Of a DNA stretch of 8,417 nucleotides, positions 1-6,478 are shown in pieces; the first letter of the stretch is position 1; each line of letters begins with the position of its first letter. Made by a program: the position numbers and the translations under genes. The DNA comes from Anderseniella sp. (GTDB lineage Bacteria > Pseudomonadota > Alphaproteobacteria > Rhizobiales > Aestuariivirgaceae). Under the pieces are notes generated by a model that saw only the letters and a program-made list of their open reading frames with translations, searched no databases and had not been told where the DNA came from. Location: NCBI GenBank assembly GCA_013041995.1, contig JABDRA010000629.1:1-8417 (forward strand), read 5' to 3'.

Positions 1-876
1 GTCGCCAGATTCGCCACCGCGCCCCAAGCCAGATTTTTCCTCGAGCACGCAGGAACTGATTTTGCGCCCATACAACACGCCCACGACATCTATCAGCGCG
101 CTCTGGAGACAGTAAACCGAGCTATTCCGAGAGACCTGAAAGTGCTGCGCATCGAGCGTGAACAGGTCCCGTTTACAGAATTTGACAACGACCTGGTGAT
201 TGCACTGGGTCCGGACGGCCTGGTGTCGAACACCGCAAAATACCTGCCGACACAAATGCTGATCGGTGTGAACCCGGATCCTGCCCAATTCGACGGGGTA
301 TTGCTGCCATTCGCACCTGATGAAGCAGCCGGGGCAATTGCTCTGGCACTGGACAATAAAGCTATGCAGGCACATGTGAGCCTCGCGCGAGCCGTGAGCC
401 GCGATGGTCACAGCCTGCTTGCCTTCAACGACCTGTTCATCGGAGCAGCAAGTCACGTGTCAGCGCGCTATGAGCTGCATCACGCCGGCAAAACGGAACG
501 GCAATCCTCCAGCGGCATTATTGTTTCAACCGGAGCCGGGTCTACCGGATGGCTCCGGTCAGTTCTGACAGGTGCCAGATCCATCGAAGCCCTGGCAAAC
601 GGCCGCGCGGCCCCCGCGCCTGTCGACCACCCCCTGCCCTGGGATACCAGTGAACTCATCTACTGCGTCCGCGAACCGTTCCCCAGCAAGATGAGCGGAA
701 CGACACTCGCCTATGGCGTGGTCAACTCAAAACACCCGCTTGAGGTGACGTCTCACATGGCGTCAGGCGGGGTAATCTTTTCCGACGGCATTCAGTCAGA
801 TGCGATACCGTTTGAGACAGGCTCAATTGTTTCCGTTGGTATCGCCCGGCAAAAGGCGCATCTGGTTGTACAATGA
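1..876 (+). CDS. NAD-kinase-superfamily protein (often labelled 'sugar kinase'), 5' end outside window
   Basis: The frame is open from the first base to a TGA at 874-876, giving 291 visible residues; the true start lies upstream of the window. An internal GTG at 142 is in frame, but 47 good coding residues precede it, so it is probably not the start. Motifs match the ATP-NAD kinase fold in altered form: 'ALGPDGL' (nt 202-222) stands where NAD kinases have GGDGT, 'FNDLFIG' (about nt 424-444) where they have an NE-containing motif, and 'STGAGSTGW' (nt 526-552) where they have the GSTAY-type motif. The family phosphorylates NAD or related substrates in the cytoplasm. Because the nucleotide-loop glycine is replaced by proline and NE is ND, the substrate may differ from NAD. 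Superfamily assignment is fairly safe; exact activity is unknown. gltX follows after 55 bases on the same strand. Confidence 0.75.
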   Translation, partial: VARFATAPQARFFLEHAGTDFAPIQHAHDIYQRALETVNRAIPRDLKVLRIEREQVPFTEFDNDLVIALGPDGLVSNTAKYLPTQMLIGVNPDPAQFDGVLLPFAPDEAAGAIALALDNKAMQAHVSLARAVSRDGHSLLAFNDLFIGAASHVSARYELHHAGKTERQSSSGIIVSTGAGSTGWLRSVLTGARSIEALANGRAAPAPVDHPLPWDTSELIYCVREPFPSKMSGTTLAYGVVNSKHPLEVTSHMASGGVIFSDGIQSDAIPFETGSIVSVGIARQKAHLVVQ

Positions 877-931
877 TCCTTTCAGCCATCTGCTGCTTGC
901 GCTGATCATGCACTCCCGCTAAACGAGCATC

Positions 932-2260
932 ATGACTATTACAGTTCGCTTCGCGCCTTCTCCTACCGGCCGCATTCATATCGGCAATGCCCGCACCGCC
1001 ATTTTGAACTGGTTGTTTGCGCGCAAGTCCGGCGGTCGTTTCATTTTGCGATATGACGACACCGATGCTGAACGTTCCACCAGGGAATTTGCGGACGGTA
1101 TAGCAACCGACCTTGACTGGCTTGGCCTGACACCGGATGAGGTGTACCGGCAGTCGGACCGCTTTGCCCTATATGACGCTGCTGCTGAAAAGCTGAAGAG
1201 CGACGGCAGGCTGTATGCCTGTTACGAAACCGCTGAAGAGCTCGATTACAAGCGCAAGCGTCAGTTGGCCCGGCACCAGCCGCCGATCTATGACCGGACC
1301 GGGCTCAACCTGTCGGATGAAGACCGCGCCAAGCTGGAAGCAGACGGGCGCAAGCCCCATTGGCGGTTCAAGCTGGATCAGCGGGACATTCACTGGAACG
1401 ATCTGGTGCGCGGAGATGTCAATATAGACACGTCATCATTGTCTGACCCGGTCCTGATCCGCGAAGACGGCAGCTACCTCTACACCCTGCCCTCGGTTGT
1501 GGATGATATCGACATGGGGATGACCCACATCATACGGGGTGAAGATCACACTACCAATGCGGCTGTACAGGTTGAGATTTTCGAAGCGCTTGGCGCCAGG
1601 GCACCGGCGTTTGCGCATCATTCCCTGCTTGTAGGCGCAGATGGCAAAGGCCTGTCGAAGCGGCTCGGTTCACTGTCGATTGCGGCAATGCGCGAGGACG
1701 GACTGGAAGCCATGGCGGTGGTCAGCCACGGCGCCCTGATCGGCACCTCGGAGGCGATCGAACCGCATACCGAAATGGGCACCCTGCTGGAGGCTTTCGA
1801 TCTGTCCAAGCTGTCGCGCGCGCCGGGCCGGTTTGATATGGCGGAGCTTGAAAATCTCAATGCGCGCATTGTACATCAGCTCTCATACGACGACGTTCGC
1901 GAGCGCCTCGCGGGGATGGGCGCGGATGGCGGTGAAGGGTTCTGGCGCGCCGTGCACGGCAATCTGTCCAAAGTCCGGGATGCCGGCGAATGGCACCGGA
2001 TCATCTATGGCGACATGATCGGCGAGATTGCGGACGAGGATCGTGACTTCATCTCGCAGGCCGCCGCGTTGCTGCCGGATGAACCGTGGGGTGAAAACAC
2101 CTGGAAGTCCTGGACTGATGAGGTCAAGCAGGCGACCGGCCGCAAGGGCAAAGGCCTGTTCATGCCGTTGCGTCTGGCATTGACCGGCAAGCAGCACGGG
2201 CCCGAACTGGCGGCCCTGCTGCCACTCATCGGCCGGGATCGCGCGACTTCGAGATTGTGA
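932..2260 (+). CDS. gltX: Glutamate--tRNA ligase (GluRS)
   Basis: Cytoplasmic class I aminoacyl-tRNA synthetase that charges tRNA-Glu with glutamate using ATP. The N-terminal Rossmann domain begins at once with 'FAPSPTGRIHIGNARTA' (residues 7-23), holding the HIGH-type signature HIGN (16-19). 'VVDDIDMGMTHIIRGEDH' (189-206) is the conserved catalytic core stretch, and 'KGLSKRLGS' (239-247) is the KMSKS-type loop. The C-terminal anticodon-binding part ends in the family-typical 'LFMPLRLALTG...HGPELAALLPLIGR'. At 442 residues it is somewhat shorter than common 465-480 aa GluRS enzymes. The zinc-site region has only one cysteine ('YACYET', about 95-100), so a bound zinc like that of E. coli GluRS is unlikely. 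Many alphaproteobacteria carry two GluRS genes, and this could be either; tRNA-Gln misacylation cannot be judged here. The ATG at 932 is chosen because the conserved FAPSPTG begins six residues later. Its ribosome site is weak. Confidence 0.95.
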   Translation: MTITVRFAPSPTGRIHIGNARTAILNWLFARKSGGRFILRYDDTDAERSTREFADGIATDLDWLGLTPDEVYRQSDRFALYDAAAEKLKSDGRLYACYETAEELDYKRKRQLARHQPPIYDRTGLNLSDEDRAKLEADGRKPHWRFKLDQRDIHWNDLVRGDVNIDTSSLSDPVLIREDGSYLYTLPSVVDDIDMGMTHIIRGEDHTTNAAVQVEIFEALGARAPAFAHHSLLVGADGKGLSKRLGSLSIAAMREDGLEAMAVVSHGALIGTSEAIEPHTEMGTLLEAFDLSKLSRAPGRFDMAELENLNARIVHQLSYDDVRERLAGMGADGGEGFWRAVHGNLSKVRDAGEWHRIIYGDMIGEIADEDRDFISQAAALLPDEPWGENTWKSWTDEVKQATGRKGKGLFMPLRLALTGKQHGPELAALLPLIGRDRATSRL

Positions 2261-2409
2261 CCTGTATCGCACATAGGTCTGCGCCCTGGCGACATATGCG
2301 AACACAACCGTCATTCGTGCTGGTCAGTTGGAAATCACCCTTTGCCCCCAGGCAGACGCTTCAGTAGCCGATGCAACTGGCAGAGCAACCTCACTCGAGC
2401 TTGAGGGAG

Positions 2410-2435
2410 GGCTGCCAATGTCCGTCGCGGCAGCC
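2410..2435. repeat. Inverted repeat in the gltX-telA operon gap
   Basis: GGCTGCC at 2410-2416 is exactly repeated in inverse orientation as GGCAGCC at 2429-2435 with a 12-base loop, giving a 7-bp GC-rich stem. Just upstream, CTCGAGCTTGAG (2394-2405) is a near-palindrome. No T-run follows, so this is not a classic intrinsic terminator. It lies 150 bases after gltX and about 110 before the operon start, so it could be a weak terminator, an operator or a leader structure. Otherwise the gap 2261-2545 shows no convincing gene, RNA or clear sigma-70 promoter. Confidence 0.35.
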
Positions 2436-2530
2436 ATTGTTCGATAGCAAATGAATGCTTGAATTGCAGAAATTTAGCGACACGTGGTTAGGTAAATCTT
2501 CAACTTTCCTTAATACCGTCAGACAACTGA

Positions 2531-2538
2531 AGGGAAAG
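2531..2538 (+). promoter_or_regulatory. Ribosome binding site of the operon's first gene
   Basis: AGGGAAAG ends 7 bases before the GTG at 2546. It is the only good Shine-Dalgarno match in the region and decides the GTG start of the first gene in the telA operon. Confidence 0.65.
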
Positions 2539-2545
2539 TGGATCG

Positions 2546-3313
2546 GTGTTGAACAATTCAGCCACACAATCGCCGCACGACGTTGGTCATGCAGACGGTG
2601 CAACTGCTGTTGCACGCCTGAGCAGTTGTTCAACTATTGACGATCGTGCAGTCGCACTTCTTGATGCGTGCGTTCCTCCAGGCAGGATAAATGATGAACT
2701 GCTTCGCACCACGCCACTCAGTGATCTGAGCAGCCTCATCGCTCAGATCGTAGCGATGTTGCGAACCATAGATGTCCAGCAATTGCTGGGGAAACAATTG
2801 TGGTATCATCGGTTGATCGGCGCAGACATCGAGGCTCGTCTCGAATTTGAACTGGCAAGTCGCAACGCTTCGTCGGTCATGACCCAGTTGCACGACAAGC
2901 ATGTTGAGGCAGAACGCCTGTCCCAGTTGATTGTCCGTGAAACCGAGATGATCGGTGAGCAACAAGATCAACTGGAACAAGCTATTTCTGTTGCCCGGGC
3001 ATTGATCCGTTCAAGTCCCTCGGCTGACGAGTATGACAAATCAAGATTTGAGCGGCGGTTAGCCAACATGATGGCACTTCATGTCGCCAACGGAAACACC
3101 ATCAAGCAATTCCAGATGGCTCACCAGACAATCACTATCGTCATTGATCGATACAGGGATGTAGACAAACTGCTCTTCCCACTTTGGCAACGCAATGTCG
3201 CAGCGATCGCCCAGAGTGACGGCAGGCTCAGTCATGATGACGCGACCGTCACCCAGTTGCAGCAAGTGCAGAACCAAATTCTAGAGTCCATCCAGTCAGG
3301 AACAAGCCAATGA
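2546..3313 (+). CDS. Coiled-coil, TelA-like partner protein (KlaA/KilA-like position)
   Basis: Soluble 255-residue protein with no signal peptide or membrane segment; largely helical, with long coiled-coil stretches around residues 105-150 and 165-250. Position (immediately before telA) and length match KlaA (KilA) of the IncP kilA-telA-telB operon, about 257 aa as I recall; sequence homology to KlaA could not be tested. Within the protein, 'FERRLANMMALHVANGNTIKQFQMAHQ' spread over residues 168-194 and 'LFPLWQRNVAAIAQ' (210-223) parallel the TelA core pattern (IR-IQ-NNQ, then PLWK-hydrophobics). 'LSDL' (58-61) and 'IAQIVAMLR' (65-73) resemble TelA's N-terminal part. I infer a diverged TelA-like fold, perhaps a heteromeric partner of the downstream TelA. 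The first about 45 residues look unconserved and disordered. The GTG start is supported by AGGGAAAG seven bases upstream. The stop overlaps the telA start as ATGA. Function unknown. Confidence 0.8.
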   Translation: MLNNSATQSPHDVGHADGATAVARLSSCSTIDDRAVALLDACVPPGRINDELLRTTPLSDLSSLIAQIVAMLRTIDVQQLLGKQLWYHRLIGADIEARLEFELASRNASSVMTQLHDKHVEAERLSQLIVRETEMIGEQQDQLEQAISVARALIRSSPSADEYDKSRFERRLANMMALHVANGNTIKQFQMAHQTITIVIDRYRDVDKLLFPLWQRNVAAIAQSDGRLSHDDATVTQLQQVQNQILESIQSGTSQ

Positions 3314-4401
3314 AAACGCAAGGCCAGAATGGCAAAATCACCCCCATGGACGTTATTGATATGGAAACCGCGGACCTTGATGTTCGCCAGGTAGAAGAAC
3401 TTGCGAAGTCCATTGACATATATTCGTTGTCCTCGATTTCAGATTTTGGTTCAGAGGTAGCGGATCGCTCCATGGGACACTCTGAAGACCTCCTGAAATC
3501 AGCGCGCCTGTCGGACCTGGATGACACCGGTGAGAAACTCAACGAAATCGTGCTTGTGGCGCGTGAATTCAATCTGGATGCGATTGAAGATCAGCTATCC
3601 CGCAAGCCAGTGCTTGGTGGTCTGTTCAAGCGTTTTGCGATGACTCGTGAAAAGGCGATGGCCCAGTTTGACAGCGTAAAGGACCAGATCGACAAGCTGG
3701 TGGTCAGCATTGATAGCACCGCCAGTTTACTGAACGTACGCAGCGAAGATTATCAGGATATGTACGATAAGGTTCGTTCAGATTATGCCCGGCTTGGCAT
3801 GCACGTGGCCGCCATCAAGATGCGTTTGTCCGATATTGAAGATGAAAAATCCCGGTTGGGAACCAGCGGAGATGATCCTGAAAAAGCTGAGGTGCTGTCC
3901 TTGCTGGAAGCAAATCACAACGTGTTGCAAAAGCGTTCGGATGATCTTGAAGTACTGCGTCATGCAGCATTGCAAACCCTGCCGACAGTCCGGGTAATCC
4001 AGTTCAACAACCAGTCACTGATTGACAAGTTCAACACGATCCAGCGGCTTACCTTGCCGTCATGGAAGAGATCTTTTCTTCTCGCATTGGCAATGGACGA
4101 GCAACGCGGCGCTGTTGAGTTGGCCAACACTGTTGACGATGCAACCAACGAATTCATGAAACGCAATGCAGACCTTCTCCATCAGAATGCTGTCAGTACC
4201 GCCAAGTCCAATCAACGTCTTGTCGTTGATATTGAGACGCTTCGCCACGTCCATAACAAGATCATAGATACGCTTGAAGACGTTCGAGAGGCCCATCTGG
4301 ACGGAGCAGCAAAGCGTAGCTCGGCTATTGGTGAGTTGGAAAACCTGCGCCGAGCCATGGCTCAGGGCAAGAGGGCTGTTGAGAATGTTGCAGCCGAGTA
4401 G
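3310..4401 (+). CDS. telA: TelA family toxic anion resistance protein (KlaB-like)
   Basis: Cytoplasmic 363-residue all-helical protein of the TelA family (PF05816), linked to tellurite and other toxic-anion resistance in IncP plasmids and to broader stress phenotypes elsewhere. The biochemical activity of the family is not settled. Visible family features in order: a gated 'LSDLDDTGEKLNEIV' N-terminal helix region (68-81), 'LGGLFKRF' (102-109), a long coiled-coil centre (115-220), the hallmark 'LPTVRVIQFNNQSLIDK' (224-240), 'TLPSWKRSFLLALA' (248-261), and 'DDATNEFMKRNADLL' (276-290), followed by the C-terminal 'IETLRHVHNKIIDTLEDV' helix (308-325). Length is normal for the family. The ATG overlaps the previous stop by four bases and has AGGAA seven bases upstream (3298-3302). 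The last 17 bases overlap the next gene. The first 30 residues look variable. Family assignment is secure; a role in tellurite resistance here is inferred. Confidence 0.93.
   Translation: MKTQGQNGKITPMDVIDMETADLDVRQVEELAKSIDIYSLSSISDFGSEVADRSMGHSEDLLKSARLSDLDDTGEKLNEIVLVAREFNLDAIEDQLSRKPVLGGLFKRFAMTREKAMAQFDSVKDQIDKLVVSIDSTASLLNVRSEDYQDMYDKVRSDYARLGMHVAAIKMRLSDIEDEKSRLGTSGDDPEKAEVLSLLEANHNVLQKRSDDLEVLRHAALQTLPTVRVIQFNNQSLIDKFNTIQRLTLPSWKRSFLLALAMDEQRGAVELANTVDDATNEFMKRNADLLHQNAVSTAKSNQRLVVDIETLRHVHNKIIDTLEDVREAHLDGAAKRSSAIGELENLRRAMAQGKRAVENVAAE
4369..4375 (+). promoter_or_regulatory. Ribosome binding site inside the telA 3' end
   Basis: AAGAGGG lies 9 bases before the ATG at 4385. It supports this internal start over the far upstream ATG at 4274, which would read 111 bases more of telA in another frame. 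Confidence 0.6.
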
Positions 4402-5356
4402 AGCACTCCTGTCGCAAGCCGAGACGTTCTGCGAAGCATTTTCTTCTCTCGATCTATCCTTCAGGGCCGAGTTGCTAAAGAGATCAGGCGAGCTGCTTTA
4501 CGGTATTGGCATCCTTCTGCTGATCTGTGTGATTATCAAGTGGCCCCAGTCAATTCAAAGCCTGGATCTACTGGAATTCTATTTCTCCTTGCCGCCGGAA
4601 ACGGTAGATATATTGGGACGTTACGGATTCCCACCTACCTTGGAGGCAGCACAAGACAGCGTCCTTGCTGCGTTTACGGCTTCCCGGGTTGTGTTTTGCC
4701 TGTTGGCGGCGTCAATAATCGCGATCGGCGCCAAGTTGCGTCGTCGCAATACTTTTTGCCATGTCGTTCTGCTGGCTTTCGTCGCGGTTCCCGCCATGGA
4801 TCTTTATTACCTGAAAATCTCACTCATATTCTTCTCATTTTTGATGCTGGGTTTTTTAATAATCTCAGCGATACATGGGGAATGGAAAGCGCTTTTGAAA
4901 ACTGCGTTATTCGTGTTTCTTGTTTCCCCACTGTTGCTGTTCATTGTTGTTCCATCACCGCCGCCGCCCAGCGCTCATGTTCCAAACATGAAATGGTTTT
5001 TCAACGTCGCATCGACATACAACTCCAAGGAAAAATCCAGGAAGATCGCATACACAAAACAACAGATAGCCAAAAAAATACCGGCCGCCACGTTGCCAAC
5101 AGTACTTCCTTCACTGGAAAAACTGCTTCTGACCAACCCGGTTCCCGATCACCCGAATTCAATTGTTCCCACTTGGTGGCGCTTCGCACACAGCCCGTTC
5201 TCCGTTGGCTTTATCATGCTTGCCTCCGGGGTTGGGTCAGTACTCGTCATCTTGTTTGGTTTGTTGCTGGAGATTGTCGGGCATTTCATGCGCAAGCGGG
5301 TGATCAGGCTTGACGGTTTGATGGCCCAGCTTAATCGATTGGGGACACCAAACTGA
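4385..5356 (+). CDS. Six-pass inner-membrane protein, TelB/KlaC-like by position
   Basis: Not recognised by sequence. The 323-residue protein has predicted membrane helices near residues 35-53, 97-117, 124-142, 143-161, 170-189 and 273-298. Arginines at 119-121 and a basic tail (RKR at 303-305) fit the positive-inside rule with both ends in the cytoplasm. That leaves two periplasmic parts: 54-96, and a hydrophilic loop 190-272 that opens with a proline run (SPPPP) and is rich in lysine. Cysteines lie at 16, 48, 105 and 125. In RK2, TelB (KlaC) is a hydrophobic protein of similar size encoded right after telA, whose cysteines are reported to matter for tellurite resistance. Equivalence here rests on gene order, size and hydrophobicity only. 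The ATG at 4385 overlaps telA by 17 bases and has AAGAGGG nine bases upstream; the longer frame from 4274 has no support. The stop overlaps the next start as TGATG. Confidence 0.85.
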   Translation: MLQPSRALLSQAETFCEAFSSLDLSFRAELLKRSGELLYGIGILLLICVIIKWPQSIQSLDLLEFYFSLPPETVDILGRYGFPPTLEAAQDSVLAAFTASRVVFCLLAASIIAIGAKLRRRNTFCHVVLLAFVAVPAMDLYYLKISLIFFSFLMLGFLIISAIHGEWKALLKTALFVFLVSPLLLFIVVPSPPPPSAHVPNMKWFFNVASTYNSKEKSRKIAYTKQQIAKKIPAATLPTVLPSLEKLLLTNPVPDHPNSIVPTWWRFAHSPFSVGFIMLASGVGSVLVILFGLLLEIVGHFMRKRVIRLDGLMAQLNRLGTPN

Positions 5357-6387
5357 TGCATGATCCGTTTGACACGCTTCAGAAGCGCAAGGCCAGATTC
5401 TTCCGTTGGGCCGTCTGGCTGGCCATTGCAAGTGTTGCAATTCTGTGTGCAAGCGTGAACGGCTGGCTGCCGTCACCATATCAAAACACTGCATTTCCCG
5501 CTGTCTTCTTCCTGGGCATGAACAAGGAAGTGATCGCGTTGCACGGCTTGACCGGACGATCCGGCCTCGAGTTCCAATCCTACACGGCTGCGGTACTTGA
5601 GTGGTCTTTTCTGTTCTTCGGGCCGTTCACGGTCATTGGGCTGATATACTTCATGCTCAAGAGAAAATACAAAGCAGGTCTCAGATTGATCGGGCTGTAC
5701 GCATTGCTGTTTTTCTCTCAACTGGGCACCATTATGGACGTTGGAGGCCGAACAGCCAGAGCATTTGCAATTGGTGACGTGGCTCCCTCGCATCTGGCAC
5801 GACTTGAGCGGTTGGCTTTGTCGTCAGATCCTTCGACCAAACTTGGAAGAGATCAATTCCGGTTTGTATTCAGCAACAAGTCAATGGAAGGCTTCGGCGG
5901 CCAGCAATTTGCCAGACAATACGGAGGCAAGAGAAAAATTGTCTTTGTACCGCCGGAGACGGTCAAACGTGTCGATGCCCGATTTGTGCATTCCTTTCTG
6001 ACCCGGCTCGCCTATCTCAATGGAGATGTGGACAAGGCTCAGTTGCATTTCCGCAAACTTGGCGCTGAATTGTCAGATGCAATTTCCTGGCAACATTTTC
6101 TGGTTGCCGAATGGCTGATCGCAAATAGAAGGGATATCGGCCTTTTCGGACCTCAGCTTGACGAAAAATTTCAAATCCTGCGCTATCGCCGTATTTTATC
6201 CACTGCAGGTATCGCAGTTGGATCGCTGCTTGTGTTGTTTTCACTGTTGGCACTTGGCCTGGTTGTTGTCATCAGTTTGCGCAGCAGGAGGCTGGAGGTA
6301 TTTCGTGTGCAAAGGGCGAATTACATCGCAAGAGAAACCGAAGCCGCTCAAACCAACCAGTTCACGGCGACTTTTTCAACAAAGTAG
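5356..6387 (+). CDS. Four-pass membrane protein with large periplasmic domain, telA operon
   Basis: Not recognised by sequence. The 343-residue protein has predicted membrane helices near residues 17-38, 81-101, 109-128 and 283-308. The basic N-terminus (KRKARFFR), the LKRKYK loop after helix 2 and the RSRR tail all fit the cytoplasm. This places residues 39-80 and a 150-residue domain (129-281) in the periplasm. Within that domain 'RLAYLNGDVDKAQLHFRKLG' (217-236) resembles one TPR-like helical hairpin. The layout mirrors the preceding gene: short periplasmic loop, helices, big periplasmic domain, last helix, basic tail. Its region 'V-x2-L-x8-LE' (59-72) has the same spacing as residues 74-87 there, hinting at common ancestry. 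The ATG shares one base with the upstream stop (TGATG), so translation is coupled. It is the fourth gene of the operon and has no counterpart in the RK2 three-gene operon as I know it. Confidence 0.85.
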   Translation: MHDPFDTLQKRKARFFRWAVWLAIASVAILCASVNGWLPSPYQNTAFPAVFFLGMNKEVIALHGLTGRSGLEFQSYTAAVLEWSFLFFGPFTVIGLIYFMLKRKYKAGLRLIGLYALLFFSQLGTIMDVGGRTARAFAIGDVAPSHLARLERLALSSDPSTKLGRDQFRFVFSNKSMEGFGGQQFARQYGGKRKIVFVPPETVKRVDARFVHSFLTRLAYLNGDVDKAQLHFRKLGAELSDAISWQHFLVAEWLIANRRDIGLFGPQLDEKFQILRYRRILSTAGIAVGSLLVLFSLLALGLVVVISLRSRRLEVFRVQRANYIARETEAAQTNQFTATFSTK

Positions 6388-6419
6388 GCTCTGTATGATC
6401 GTTTGGGGATGTGGCCGAA

Positions 6420-6458
6420 GCCCAGCCGCGGAATGGGCAGTTCAAAATCGTTTCGAAC
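6420..6458. terminator. Two small hairpins between convergent genes, possible shared terminator
   Basis: The 91-base gap between the convergent ends of the telA operon and the EamA gene holds GCCCA/TGGGC (6420-6424 with 6434-6438, 9-base loop). Directly after it is an 8-bp stem with one mismatch, GTTCAAAA against TTTCGAAC (6440-6447 with 6451-6458). Neither is followed by a convincing T-run on either strand, so a bidirectional terminator is only suggested by position. Confidence 0.3.
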
Positions 6459-6478
6459 TGATGGTTGGGTCTGGAAAA

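Noticed and set aside
1883..2314. Minus-strand open frames across the end of gltX
   Set aside because: Antisense to the conserved GluRS C-terminal domain, with no ribosome site or recognisable product.
2459..2516. Sigma-70 promoter (TTGAAT/TTGCAG with TAGGTAAAT or TAATAC)
   Set aside because: No pair of boxes has both good matches and 16-18 base spacing.
2455..2640. 61-codon + strand open frame in the gap before the operon
   Set aside because: It overlaps the start of the first operon gene in another frame, lacks a ribosome site, and its composition is not protein-like.
4274..4384. Upstream extension of the six-pass membrane gene (ATG at 4274)
   Set aside because: It lies entirely in conserved telA coding sequence in another frame, has no ribosome site, and would place an odd polar-tryptophan stretch before the natural N-terminus; ATG 4385 has AAGAGGG at good spacing.
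4540..5313. 257-codon + strand open frame inside the membrane gene
   Set aside because: Its translation has no domain-like pattern, while the overlapping frame encodes clean membrane helices with coupled start and stop; it is a shadow frame.
6388..6478. Classic rho-independent terminator between convergent genes
   Set aside because: Short hairpins exist but no T-run follows on either strand, so only a low-confidence terminator was listed.
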